From UBA6918 sp040754425 (GTDB lineage Bacteria; Pseudomonadota; Gammaproteobacteria; Burkholderiales; Thiobacillaceae): 55,527 nt of DNA. The notes beneath the pieces are model-generated. The model worked only from the letters and a program-made list of their open reading frames with translations. It had not been told where the DNA came from and made no database searches. The position numbers and the translations under genes are program-made. This document shows, piece after piece, positions 1 to 7,379 of the stretch; the first letter of the stretch is position 1; the number at the start of each line of letters is the position of its first letter. The DNA lies in the NCBI GenBank assembly GCA_040754425.1, contig JBFMCR010000038.1, positions 1 to 55,527 of the forward strand. The letters are read 5' to 3'.

Positions 1-155
1 TGCCGGCCGGCACCGAGATGGTGATGCCCGGCGACAACGTCAGCATCACCGTTTCGCTGATTGCGCCGATCGCCATGGAAGAGGGCCTGCGTTTCGCGAT
101 TCGCGAAGGCGGCCGTACCGTCGGCGCCGGCGTGGTGGCGAAGATTATCGAGTAA
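1..155 (+). CDS. tuf: Elongation factor Tu, C-terminal end (partial)
   Basis: The last 50 codons of EF-Tu, the GTPase that delivers aminoacyl-tRNA to the ribosome; the rest lies before the window. The readable part is domain 3, with the family motifs MPGDNV, EEGLRFAIREGGRTVGAG and a C-terminus ending KIIE. Its stop codon TAA (153-155) shares a base with an ATG at the head of rpsJ, so the two genes are directly joined. This is the usual tuf-rpsJ junction of the str/S10 region in proteobacteria. Confidence 0.97.
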   Translation, partial: PAGTEMVMPGDNVSITVSLIAPIAMEEGLRFAIREGGRTVGAGVVAKIIE

Positions 156-160
156 TGAGC

Positions 161-469
161 ATGCAAAACCAGAAAATCCGTATTCGCCTCAAGGCATTCG
201 ATTACAAGCTGATCGATCAGTCTGCCATCGAGATCGTCGAGACCGCCAAGCGCACCGGCGCCGTGGTCAAGGGCCCCGTCCCGCTGCCGACCTCGATCGA
301 GCGTTTTGATGTGCTGCGTTCGCCGCACGTCAACAAGACTTCGCGCGACCAGTTTGAAATCCGCACCCATCGCCGCCTGATGGACATCATCGACCCCACC
401 GACAAGACCGTGGATGCGTTGATGAAGCTCGATCTGCCGGCTGGCGTGGACGTCGAGATCAAGCTTTAA
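161..469 (+). CDS. rpsJ: 30S ribosomal protein S10
   Basis: S10 (102 aa), a head protein of the 30S subunit that also acts in transcription antitermination as NusE. The N-terminus MQNQKIRIRLKAFD matches the family start, so I chose the ATG at 161. The ATG at 155, which overlaps the tuf stop, would add only MS. The body carries the conserved ETAKRTGA, GPVPLPT and HVNK segments. It is separated from rplC by 176 bases that hold a promoter and leader hairpins, so S10 seems to be cotranscribed with tuf rather than with the rest of its classical operon. Confidence 0.96.
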   Translation: MQNQKIRIRLKAFDYKLIDQSAIEIVETAKRTGAVVKGPVPLPTSIERFDVLRSPHVNKTSRDQFEIRTHRRLMDIIDPTDKTVDALMKLDLPAGVDVEIKL

Positions 470-505
470 GCCCACTTGGTCCGGCTAGCGCTGGGCGAAT
501 ATGGC

Positions 506-534
506 TTGAATTGAAAGCAAAACGCGAGTATGAT
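506..534 (+). promoter_or_regulatory. Candidate sigma-70 promoter for the rplC operon
   Basis: A -35 box TTGAAT (506-511) and a -10 box TATGAT (529-534) are separated by 17 bases in the rpsJ-rplC gap. The -10 box is exactly the loop of a perfect 13-bp inverted repeat (516-528 pairs with 535-547). The repeat could instead form an RNA hairpin in transcripts coming from tuf-rpsJ; it has no long T tract after it. No experimental support is available here. Confidence 0.6.
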
Positions 535-611
535 CTCGCGTTTTGCTGTTTCACCCCTGCCGCAAAGCGGGGTTTTAGGATGCCGGCCAATTGAAGTCGG
601 CGCTTTACAGC

Positions 612-628
612 CCCCGGTGACGGGGTTT
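612..628 (+). promoter_or_regulatory. Leader hairpin before rplC
   Basis: A 5-bp stem CCCCG/CGGGG closed by a GTGA (GNRA-type) tetraloop at 612-625, followed by TTT and then the rplC Shine-Dalgarno AAAGGA (631-636). A second hairpin, CCCCTGC/GCGGGG near 556-573, lies upstream and is followed by TTTTA. The pair could form an attenuator or a ribosomal-protein binding site, as the S10 leader does with L4 in E. coli. That role is inference. Confidence 0.4.
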
Positions 629-645
629 GCAAAGGAATGAAGATA

Positions 646-1290
646 ATGAACATCGGACTCGTCGGTCGCAAGATCGGCATGACCCGTATTTTTACCGACG
701 ACGGTGCCTCCGTCCCGGTGACTGTGCTGGACGTGTCGAACAATCGCGTCTCCCAGGTCAAGACCGAAGACAACGACGGCTATTCCGCCGTGCAGGTTGC
801 CTTTGGCTCTCGCCGCAACAATCGTGTGAACAAGGCCCAGGCCGGACATTTCGCCAAGGCGGGTGTCGAGGCTGCCGAAGTCATGCGCGAATTTCCCGTT
901 CCCGCCGATGTGGCTGCCCGGTATCAGGCGGGCGCTGCCGTCGGCGCGGGCATTTTCCAGGCCGGCCAGATGGTCGACGTTAGTGGTGTGACGCAGGGCA
1001 AGGGCTTTGCCGGCACCATCAAGCGCCACAATTTCGGCTCCCAGCGTGCCTCGCACGGTAACTCGCGTTCGCACAACGTGCCGGGTTCCATCGGCATGGC
1101 GCAGGATCCGGGGCGTGTGTTTCCCGGCAAGCGCATGGCCGGCCACATGGGTTCCGTGAAGTGCACGGTGCAAAATCTTGAAGTGGTGCGCGTCGATGTC
1201 GAGCGCGGCCTGCTTCTGGTCAAGGGTGCGGTGCCTGGCGCCAAAGGCGGCCAGGTCATGGTGCGCCCGGCCGTGAAGGGGGGTGCGTAA
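646..1290 (+). CDS. rplC: 50S ribosomal protein L3
   Basis: L3 (214 aa), an early-assembly protein of the 50S subunit close to the peptidyl transferase centre. I start it at the ATG at 646 (MNIGLVGRKIGMTRIF). The Shine-Dalgarno AAAGGA at 631-636 leaves 9 bases to it, but none to the ATG at 637. The central loop includes GTIKRHNFGSQRASHGNS, and the segment MAQDPGRV carries the glutamine that PrmB methylates in relatives. It overlaps rplD by one base (TAATG). Confidence 0.97.
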   Translation: MNIGLVGRKIGMTRIFTDDGASVPVTVLDVSNNRVSQVKTEDNDGYSAVQVAFGSRRNNRVNKAQAGHFAKAGVEAAEVMREFPVPADVAARYQAGAAVGAGIFQAGQMVDVSGVTQGKGFAGTIKRHNFGSQRASHGNSRSHNVPGSIGMAQDPGRVFPGKRMAGHMGSVKCTVQNLEVVRVDVERGLLLVKGAVPGAKGGQVMVRPAVKGGA

Positions 1291-1907
1291 TGGATCTGAT
1301 GATCATCAACGACCGGGGGCAGCAAACCGCCAGCCTGTCGGCCAGCGACGAGACTTTCGGTCGCGAATACAACGAGGCTCTGGTGCATCAGGTCGTGACC
1401 GCGTTCATGGCCAATGCACGCAGCGCCAACAGCAAGCAGAAAGACCGCGAAGAAGTTCGCCACAGCACCAAGAAGCCCTGGCGCCAAAAAGGCACCGGAC
1501 GTGCGCGTTCCGGCATGACTTCCAGCCCGATCTGGCGCGGAGGCGGCAAGGCCTTCCCGAACACAGGCGAAGAAAACTACGCCCACAAGGTCAACCGCAA
1601 GATGTATCGTGCCGGCATTTCCGCCATCCTGTCCCAGCTCGCCCGCGATGGCAAGCTGAAGGTGGTCGACAGTCTCGGCATCGATGCGCCCAAGACCAAG
1701 GCGCTGGCCCAGAAGGTCAAGTCCATGGGTTTCGACAAGGTCGTGATCATTGCCGACAACGTCGACGACAATCTGTGGCTGTCGTCACGCAACCTGAGCA
1801 ATGTTTACGTCGTGGAGCCGCACCAGGCTGATCCCTGGAGCCTGGTCAAGTTCGGCAATGTGCTGATCACCAAGGAAGCGGTCAAGCAATTCGAGGAGAT
1901 GCTGTGA
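1290..1907 (+). CDS. rplD: 50S ribosomal protein L4
   Basis: L4 (205 aa), a 23S rRNA-binding protein whose long loop lines the peptide exit tunnel. In E. coli it also represses its own operon. The loop segment KKPWRQKGTGRARSG is present near residues 62-76, and the C-terminal globular part is of normal length. The start overlaps the rplC stop, and the stop TGA (1905-1907) overlaps the rplW start, so translation of L3, L4 and L23 is probably coupled. Confidence 0.97.
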   Translation: MDLMIINDRGQQTASLSASDETFGREYNEALVHQVVTAFMANARSANSKQKDREEVRHSTKKPWRQKGTGRARSGMTSSPIWRGGGKAFPNTGEENYAHKVNRKMYRAGISAILSQLARDGKLKVVDSLGIDAPKTKALAQKVKSMGFDKVVIIADNVDDNLWLSSRNLSNVYVVEPHQADPWSLVKFGNVLITKEAVKQFEEML

Positions 1908-2209
1908 TGAGCGCGATGAATCAGGAGCGTCTGCTCAAGGTCATTCTGGCCCCGGTGATTTCCGAAAAGAGCACCCGCGTGGCCGACAAGAACAACCAGG
2001 TCACCTTCAAGGTTGCCTCCGACGCCACCAAGGACGAGATCAGCGCCGCCGTGGCGATGCTGTTCAAGGTGGAAGTGACCGGCGTTCAGGTCGTGAACGT
2101 GAAGGGCAAGGTCAAGAAGAACCGTTACGGCATGGCTCGCCAGAAAGACTGGAAAAAAGCCTATGTCAGCATCAAGCCCGGTCAGGAAATTGACCTGGCG
2201 GCGGCATAA
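1907..2209 (+). CDS. rplW: 50S ribosomal protein L23
   Basis: L23 (100 aa), at the exit of the peptide tunnel, where trigger factor and SRP dock. I start it at the ATG at 1907, which overlaps the rplD stop and has GAGGAG (1892-1897) 9 bases upstream. A GTG at 1904 and an ATG at 1916 are alternatives. The family segments LAPVISEKST, VTFKV and the basic tail KKNRYGMARQKDWKKAYV are all present. Confidence 0.96.
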   Translation: MSAMNQERLLKVILAPVISEKSTRVADKNNQVTFKVASDATKDEISAAVAMLFKVEVTGVQVVNVKGKVKKNRYGMARQKDWKKAYVSIKPGQEIDLAAA

Positions 2210-2220
2210 AGGAGCGCATC

Positions 2221-3048
2221 ATGGCATTGGTTAAAGTCAAACCAACCTCCGCCGGCCGCCGCGCCGTCGTCAAGGTTGTAAACAAGGATCTGCACAAGGG
2301 CAAGCCCGTGGCTGCCCTGGTGGAGAAAAAGAATCGTACGGCTGGCCGCAACAACAACGGCCATATCACCACCCGCCACATGGGCGGTGGCCACAAGAAG
2401 CACTACCGCGTGGTGGATTTCCGCCGCAACAAGGACGGTATTCCCGCCAAGGTCGAGCGGCTCGAGTATGATCCCAACCGTTCTGCGCACCTCGCGCTGC
2501 TGTGCTATGCCGACGGCGAGCGCCGCTACATCATCGCCCCGCGCGGTATTTCCGCCGGCGCGCAGTTGATGAACGGCGCCGAGGCCCCGATCAAGGCCGG
2601 CAATTGCCTGCCGCTGCGCAACATTCCGGTTGGTACCACCATCCATTGCATCGAGATGCAGCCGGGCAAGGGTGCGCAGATGGCGCGTTCCGCCGGTGCT
2701 TCCGTGCAGCTGCTGGCGCGTGAAGGCAGCTATGCTCAGCTGCGCCTGCGTTCCGGCGAGATTCGCAAGGTGCACGTGGACTGCCGTGCGACCATCGGCG
2801 AAGTCGGTAACGAAGAACACAGCCTGCGCTCCATCGGCAAGGCCGGTGCCAACCGCTGGCGCGGCATCCGCCCGACGGTTCGTGGCGTGGCCATGAACCC
2901 GATCGACCACCCGCACGGTGGTGGCGAGGGCAAGACCGCCGCCGGCCGCGATCCGGTGAGCCCGTGGGGCACGCCGACTAAGGGCTACCGCACCCGCAAG
3001 AACAAGCGCACTTCCGGCATGATCGTGCGCCGCCGCCACGCCAGCTGA
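2221..3048 (+). CDS. rplB: 50S ribosomal protein L2
   Basis: L2 (275 aa), a primary 23S rRNA-binding protein required for subunit association and peptidyl transferase activity. The diagnostic C-terminal motif MNPIDHPHGGGEGK, with the conserved histidine, is intact, followed by the basic tail ending RRRHAS. AAGGAG at about 2209-2214 precedes the ATG. The length is normal for bacteria. Confidence 0.98.
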   Translation: MALVKVKPTSAGRRAVVKVVNKDLHKGKPVAALVEKKNRTAGRNNNGHITTRHMGGGHKKHYRVVDFRRNKDGIPAKVERLEYDPNRSAHLALLCYADGERRYIIAPRGISAGAQLMNGAEAPIKAGNCLPLRNIPVGTTIHCIEMQPGKGAQMARSAGASVQLLAREGSYAQLRLRSGEIRKVHVDCRATIGEVGNEEHSLRSIGKAGANRWRGIRPTVRGVAMNPIDHPHGGGEGKTAAGRDPVSPWGTPTKGYRTRKNKRTSGMIVRRRHAS

Positions 3049-3063
3049 TTGAGGTAAATCGAT

Positions 3064-3339
3064 ATGGCACGTTCAATTAAAAAAGGTCCTTTCGTGGACG
3101 CCCACCTGTTGAAAAAGGTGGACACCGCGATTTCCAGCAACGACAAGCGCCCGGTCAAGACCTGGTCGCGCCGTTCCACCGTGCTGCCCGAGTTCATCGG
3201 GCTGACCATCGCGGTGCACAACGGCCGCCAGCATGTGCCGGTGTTCATTACCGAAAACATGGTTGGCCACAAGCTCGGCGAATTCTCGTTGACCCGTACA
3301 TTCAAGGGTCACGCCGCCGACAAGAAGGCCAAGAAGTAA
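3064..3339 (+). CDS. rpsS: 30S ribosomal protein S19
   Basis: S19 (91 aa), in the 30S head, where it complexes with S13 and contacts the A-site finger. The start MARSIKKGPFVDAHLLKKV and the motif FITENMVGHKLGEFSLTRTF are typical. GAGGT lies just upstream of the ATG, and rplV follows after 10 bases. Confidence 0.97.
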   Translation: MARSIKKGPFVDAHLLKKVDTAISSNDKRPVKTWSRRSTVLPEFIGLTIAVHNGRQHVPVFITENMVGHKLGEFSLTRTFKGHAADKKAKK

Positions 3340-3349
3340 GGAGAGAATG

Positions 3350-3679
3350 ATGGAAGTATCCGCTATCCTGCGTGGAACCCGCCTCTCCGCCCAAAAGGGC
3401 CGTTTGGTGGCTGATCAGATCCGCGGCCTGCCGGTCGATCGCGCGCTCAACATCCTGGCATTCAGCCCCAAGAAGGGCGCGACCATCATCAAGAAGGTGC
3501 TGGAATCCGCGATCGCCAACGCCGAGCACAACGAGGGCGCCGACATCGACACCCTCAAGGTGAAGACCATTTACGTAGACAAGGGCCCCAGCCTCAAGCG
3601 CTTCACTGCGCGCGCCAAGGGCCGCGGCAACCGCATTGAGAAACAGACCTGTCACATCACCGTGACGGTGGGGGATTGA
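3350..3679 (+). CDS. rplV: 50S ribosomal protein L22
   Basis: L22 (109 aa), a tunnel-lining protein with a long beta-hairpin, a known site of macrolide-resistance changes. I start it at the second of two adjacent ATGs (3350, giving MEVSAILRGTRLSAQK). AAGGAG at 3338-3343 is only 3 bases from the ATG at 3347 but 6 from this one. The hairpin segment KRFTARAKGRGNRIEKQTCHITV is intact. Confidence 0.96.
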   Translation: MEVSAILRGTRLSAQKGRLVADQIRGLPVDRALNILAFSPKKGATIIKKVLESAIANAEHNEGADIDTLKVKTIYVDKGPSLKRFTARAKGRGNRIEKQTCHITVTVGD

Positions 3680-3680
3680 T

Positions 3681-4385
3681 ATGGGACAGAAGATTCATCC
3701 GACCGGATTCCGCCTGGGCGTTCAGCGCACCTGGACGGCCAAGTGGTTCGGCTCCAACAAGGATTTTGCCGCGACCCTGAACGAAGACATCAAGGTGCGC
3801 GAGTACCTCAAGCGCAAGCTTGCCGGCGCCTCTGTCAGCAAGGTCATGATCGAGCGTCCTGCCAAGAACGCCCGCATCACGATTTTCAGCGGCCGTCCCG
3901 GTGTGGTCATCGGCAAGAAGGGCGAAGACATCGAGAAGCTGCGCGCCGATCTGGGCCGCATGATGTCCGTACCCGTGCACGTCAACATCGAGGAAGTGCG
4001 TAAGCCCGAAACCGACGCGCAGATCGTCGCCGACAGCATCGCCCAGCAGCTTGAAAAGCGCGTCATGTTCCGCCGCGCCATGAAGCGTGCCATGCAGAAT
4101 GCCATGCGCCTTGGCGCCCAGGGCATCAAGATCATGAGCTCGGGGCGGCTGAACGGCATCGAAATCGCGCGTACCGAGTGGTACCGCGAAGGCCGCGTGC
4201 CCCTGCACACCCTGCGTGCCGACATCGACTACGGCTTTGCCGAAGCCCGCACCACCTACGGCATCATCGGCATCAAGGTCTGGGTTTACAAGGGCGACTA
4301 TCTGGCTCGCAACGAGCAGCCGGTCGCTGCCGAGCCTGAGAAGCGCGGCAAGAAATCAGGAGTGAAACATGCTGCAGCCAGCTAG
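3681..4385 (+). CDS. rpsC: 30S ribosomal protein S3
   Basis: S3 (234 aa), at the mRNA entry channel of the 30S subunit. A KH domain with the GRPGVVIGKKGEDIE motif lies at about residues 73-87. The conserved C-terminal domain contains GLNGIEIAR-type and LRADIDYG segments. The last 17 bases overlap the start of rplP, a long overlap that implies coupled translation. Confidence 0.97.
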   Translation: MGQKIHPTGFRLGVQRTWTAKWFGSNKDFAATLNEDIKVREYLKRKLAGASVSKVMIERPAKNARITIFSGRPGVVIGKKGEDIEKLRADLGRMMSVPVHVNIEEVRKPETDAQIVADSIAQQLEKRVMFRRAMKRAMQNAMRLGAQGIKIMSSGRLNGIEIARTEWYREGRVPLHTLRADIDYGFAEARTTYGIIGIKVWVYKGDYLARNEQPVAAEPEKRGKKSGVKHAAAS

Positions 4386-4785
4386 AAGAAAATACCGCAA
4401 GGAGCAGAAAGGCCGCAATACCGGCCTGGCGACACGCGGCGCCAAGGTGAGTTTCGGCGAATATGGCCTCAAGGCCATCGGCCGCGGCCGCCTGACTGCC
4501 CGCCAGATCGAAGCCGCCCGTCGTGCCATGACCCGCCATATAAAGCGCGGCGGCCGCGTGTGGATTCGCATCTTCCCGGACAAGCCGATTTCCAAGAAGC
4601 CTGCCGAAGTGCGTATGGGTAACGGCAAGGGCAGCCCGGAGTATTGGGTCGCGGAGATCCAGCCCGGCAAGGTGCTGTATGAAATGGACGGCGTGGATGA
4701 AGCGCTGGCGCGCGAAGCCTTCAAGCTGGCCGCTGCCAAGCTGCCGATCCAGACCACTTTCGTTACCCGCATGATCGGGAGCTGA
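4369..4785 (+). CDS. rplP: 50S ribosomal protein L16
   Basis: L16 (138 aa), near the A-site of the 50S subunit. The start MLQPARRKYRKEQKGRNTG and the segments GRLTARQIEAARRAM, RVWIRIFPDKP and RMGNGKGSPEYWVA are characteristic. It begins inside the end of rpsC, and rpmC follows 2 bases after its stop. Confidence 0.97.
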   Translation: MLQPARRKYRKEQKGRNTGLATRGAKVSFGEYGLKAIGRGRLTARQIEAARRAMTRHIKRGGRVWIRIFPDKPISKKPAEVRMGNGKGSPEYWVAEIQPGKVLYEMDGVDEALAREAFKLAAAKLPIQTTFVTRMIGS

Positions 4786-4787
4786 AC

Positions 4788-4973
4788 ATGAAAGCGAGTG
4801 AACTGCGCGGCAAGTCCGCCGAAGAACTGAACAAGGAACTGGAGTCCCTGCTGCGTGCCCATTTCGCGCTGCGCATGCAGGTGGCCACCCAGCAATCCAA
4901 CAAGACCGCCGACCTGGGCAAGATCAAACGTGATATCGCCCGCGTGAAGACGGTCATGCGCGAAAAGGCCTGA
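4788..4973 (+). CDS. rpmC: 50S ribosomal protein L29
   Basis: L29 (61 aa), a small helical protein at the tunnel exit next to L23. The sequence begins MKASELRGKSAEELNKEL, has the LRMQ...QQSNKTADLGKIKRDIARVKT core, and ends EKA. It is tightly packed between rplP and rpsQ. Confidence 0.96.
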   Translation: MKASELRGKSAEELNKELESLLRAHFALRMQVATQQSNKTADLGKIKRDIARVKTVMREKA

Positions 4974-4975
4974 AC

Positions 4976-5239
4976 ATGACTGAAGCGAGCAAGGTTGTCC
5001 GCACCCTCACGGGTCGCGTAGTCAGCGACAAGATGGACAAGACGGTGACCGTTCTGGTCGAGCGCCGGGTCAAGCACCCGGTCATCGGCAAGGTGATCCG
5101 TCTGTCCAAGAAGTACCACGCCCACGACGAAAAGAACGAGTGCCAGGAAGGCGACATCGTCGAAATCGCCGAAGGCCGCCCCGTGTCCAAGACCAAGTCC
5201 TGGCACGTGACAAGGCTGGTCGAGCGCGCAAGCACCTGA
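4976..5239 (+). CDS. rpsQ: 30S ribosomal protein S17
   Basis: S17 (87 aa), an OB-fold primary 16S rRNA-binding protein of the 30S body. It shows the LTGRVVSDKMDKTVTVLVERR start, the HPVIGKVIR segment and the GDIVEIAEGRPVSKTKSW core. It is the last gene before a 162-base gap containing a promoter for rplN, so it closes the S10-type operon. Confidence 0.97.
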   Translation: MTEASKVVRTLTGRVVSDKMDKTVTVLVERRVKHPVIGKVIRLSKKYHAHDEKNECQEGDIVEIAEGRPVSKTKSWHVTRLVERAST

Positions 5240-5264
5240 TGACGGGCACCTGAGGATTAGGAGC

Positions 5265-5293
5265 TTGATTTAATCCGCGGGGTTCAGTAAAAT
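5265..5293 (+). promoter_or_regulatory. Candidate sigma-70 promoter for the rplN (spc) operon
   Basis: TTGATT (5265-5270) and TAAAAT (5288-5293) are spaced by exactly 17 bases in the rpsQ-rplN gap, the classical boundary between the S10 and spc operons. About 100 bases of leader follow, up to GGAGAG just before the rplN ATG at 5402. Position and spacing support it; activity is untested. Confidence 0.6.
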
Positions 5294-5401
5294 CCCGTGT
5301 TTCCCCGAGCCTGCCGTGTTGCGGTTCGGTCCTTCCTGAAAACGGGTCCAAAACTGGCCGCCGCGCCTAAGAAACCGGCGGGTTAAGTTGGAGAGTAAAA
5401 A

Positions 5402-5770
5402 ATGATTCAAATGCAGTCCATGCTGGATGTGGCTGACAACACCGGCGCACGCAGTGTCATGTGCATCAAGGTGCTGGGTGGCAGCCATCGCCGCTACGCC
5501 GGGATCGGCGACATCATCAAGGTCAGCATCAAGGATGCTGCGCCGCGCGGTCGCGTGAAAAAAGGCGACGTCTACAACGCAGTGGTGGTTCGTACCGCCA
5601 AGGGCGTGCGCCGTCCCGATGGTTCGCTGGTGAAGTTCGACGGCAATGCCGCCGTGTTGCTCAACAACAAGCTGGAGCCGATCGGCACCCGTATTTTTGG
5701 CCCCGTGACCCGTGAACTGCGTACCGAGAAGTTCATGAAGATCGTGTCGCTGGCCCCGGAAGTGCTGTAA
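5402..5770 (+). CDS. rplN: 50S ribosomal protein L14
   Basis: L14 (122 aa), at the 50S interface, where it contacts L19 and 16S rRNA and where the silencing factor RsfS binds in relatives. It starts MIQMQSMLDVADNTGA and has the RRYAGIGDIIKV, VVVRTAKGVRR and GTRIFGPVTRELR signatures. It opens the spc operon; rplX follows after 10 bases. Confidence 0.97.
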   Translation: MIQMQSMLDVADNTGARSVMCIKVLGGSHRRYAGIGDIIKVSIKDAAPRGRVKKGDVYNAVVVRTAKGVRRPDGSLVKFDGNAAVLLNNKLEPIGTRIFGPVTRELRTEKFMKIVSLAPEVL

Positions 5771-5780
5771 GGAGATCGAG

Positions 5781-6098
5781 ATGGCACGTATTCGCAAAGG
5801 CGATCAGGTGATGGTGCTCACCGGCAAGGACAAGGGCAAACGCGGCCAGGTGCTGAGCATTGCCGATGCCGATCACGTCGTGGTCGAAGGCATCAATCGC
5901 GTGAAAAAACACCAGAAGCCGAACCCCTACCTCGGCCGCACCGGCGGCATCGTGGAGAAGGAAATGCCGATTCACATTTCCAACGTCGGCCTGTTCAACC
6001 CCGCCACGAAAAAAGCCGACCGCGTCGGCTTCAAGCTGCTTGAGGACGGGCGCAAGGTGCGCGTCTTCAAGTCCAATGGCGAAATGGTGGACGCATAA
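5781..6098 (+). CDS. rplX: 50S ribosomal protein L24
   Basis: L24 (105 aa), an assembly-initiator protein of the 50S subunit with an N-terminal KOW motif (KGDQVMVLTGKDKGKRGQVL, about residues 6-25). Next come the conserved VVEGINRVKKHQKPN and PIHISNVGLFNP segments. GGAGATCGAG precedes the ATG. Confidence 0.97.
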   Translation: MARIRKGDQVMVLTGKDKGKRGQVLSIADADHVVVEGINRVKKHQKPNPYLGRTGGIVEKEMPIHISNVGLFNPATKKADRVGFKLLEDGRKVRVFKSNGEMVDA

Positions 6099-6107
6099 GG
6101 GACTGAT

Positions 6108-6647
6108 ATGGCACGTCTGCAAACTTACTATCGTGAAACCGTGGTGCCGGACCTGATGAAGAAGTTCGGCTACAAATCCGTCATGGAAGTGCCGCGCATC
6201 GAGAAGATCACCCTCAACATGGGCGTGGGCGAAGCGGTGGCTGACAAGAAGGTCATGGAATTCGCCGTCGGTGACATGCAAAAAATCGCCGGCCAGAAGC
6301 CCGTGGTGACCAAGTCGCGCAAGTCCATCGCCGGCTTCAAGATCCGCGAGGGTTATCCCATCGGTTGCAAGGTGACTCTGCGCAAGGGTCGCATGTATGA
6401 GTTCCTCGATCGCCTGGTCAGCGTTGCGCTGCCGCGCGTGCGCGACTTCCGCGGCATCAACGGCCGCTCCTTCGACGGGCGCGGCAACTACAACATGGGT
6501 GTGCGTGAGCAGATCATTTTCCCCGAGATCGAGTATGACAAAATCGATGCGCTGCGGGGCATGAACATCACCATCACCACCACTGCGAAAACGGACGAAG
6601 AGGCCAAGGCCCTGCTTTCCGCTTTCAAATTTCCGTTCAAGAACTGA
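6108..6647 (+). CDS. rplE: 50S ribosomal protein L5
   Basis: L5 (179 aa), part of the 5S RNP in the central protuberance. It contains NMGVGEAVADKKVMEFA, the QKPVVTKSRKSIAGFKIREG block and GRGNYNMGVREQIIFPEI. Length and order are normal for the spc operon. Confidence 0.97.
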   Translation: MARLQTYYRETVVPDLMKKFGYKSVMEVPRIEKITLNMGVGEAVADKKVMEFAVGDMQKIAGQKPVVTKSRKSIAGFKIREGYPIGCKVTLRKGRMYEFLDRLVSVALPRVRDFRGINGRSFDGRGNYNMGVREQIIFPEIEYDKIDALRGMNITITTTAKTDEEAKALLSAFKFPFKN

Positions 6648-6654
6648 GGTAGAG

Positions 6655-6960
6655 ATGGCCAAATTATCTCTGATCAACCGTGAAGCCAAGCGCGCCAAGA
6701 TGGTGAAGAAGTTCGCCGCCAAGCGCGCCGAACTGAAAGCGATCATCGACAACGCCAAGCTGTCCGACGAAGAGCGCATGCAAGCCCGTCTTGCCCTGCA
6801 GAAACTGCCGCGCAATTCCAGCCCCTGCCGCCAGCGCAACCGCTGCCAGGTGACCGGTCGTCCGCGCGGCGTGTTCAGCAAATTCGGCCTGTCGCGCAGC
6901 AAGTTGCGCGAATTCGCCATGCGCGGCGAGATTCCGGGCATCGTCAAGGCCAGCTGGTAA
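6655..6960 (+). CDS. rpsN: 30S ribosomal protein S14 (long, zinc-free form)
   Basis: S14 (101 aa), a 30S head protein. This is the long form, without the two CxxC pairs of zinc-binding S14. The C-terminal block RNRCQVTGRPRG, FGLSRSKLREFA and GEIPGIVKASW is the family signature. It sits between rplE and rpsH as usual. Confidence 0.97.
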   Translation: MAKLSLINREAKRAKMVKKFAAKRAELKAIIDNAKLSDEERMQARLALQKLPRNSSPCRQRNRCQVTGRPRGVFSKFGLSRSKLREFAMRGEIPGIVKASW

Positions 6961-6974
6961 GGGAGAGACTGAAT

Positions 6975-7367
6975 ATGAGCATGAGTGATCCCATTGCCGA
7001 TATGCTGACCCGCATCCGCAATGCGCAGGCCATGGAGAAGGCGAGCGTGAGCATGCCTTCCTCCAAGGTGAAGGTGTCCATTGCCAAGGTGCTGAAGGAT
7101 GAAGGCTACATCGAGGACTTCGCCGTCAAGGGCGACGCCAAGCCCGAGTTGCAGATCCAGTTGAAGTATTACGCCGGTCGTCCGGTCATCGAGAAGATCG
7201 AGCGTGTGAGCACGCCGGGCCTGCGCATCTACAAGGGCTCCCAGGAGCTGCCCAAGGTCATGAACGGTCTGGGTGTGGCGATTGTTTCCACCTCGCGCGG
7301 CGTGATGACCGACCACAAGGCGCGCGCTCAGGGCGTGGGCGGCGAAGTGCTGTGCCTGGTGGCCTAA
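6975..7367 (+). CDS. rpsH: 30S ribosomal protein S8
   Basis: S8 (130 aa), a central-domain 16S rRNA-binding protein and the translational repressor of the spc operon in E. coli. It begins MSMSDPIADMLTRIRNAQ, with GGGAGAG (6960-6966) upstream. The C-terminal signature GLGVAIVSTSRGVMTDHKAR is complete. Confidence 0.97.
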   Translation: MSMSDPIADMLTRIRNAQAMEKASVSMPSSKVKVSIAKVLKDEGYIEDFAVKGDAKPELQIQLKYYAGRPVIEKIERVSTPGLRIYKGSQELPKVMNGLGVAIVSTSRGVMTDHKARAQGVGGEVLCLVA

Positions 7368-7379
7368 GAGGAAATCGAG

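Noticed and set aside
5733..7316. Minus-strand open frame of 527 codons across rplX, rplE, rpsN and rpsH
   Set aside because: It spans four genuine ribosomal genes in the other direction and has shadow composition.
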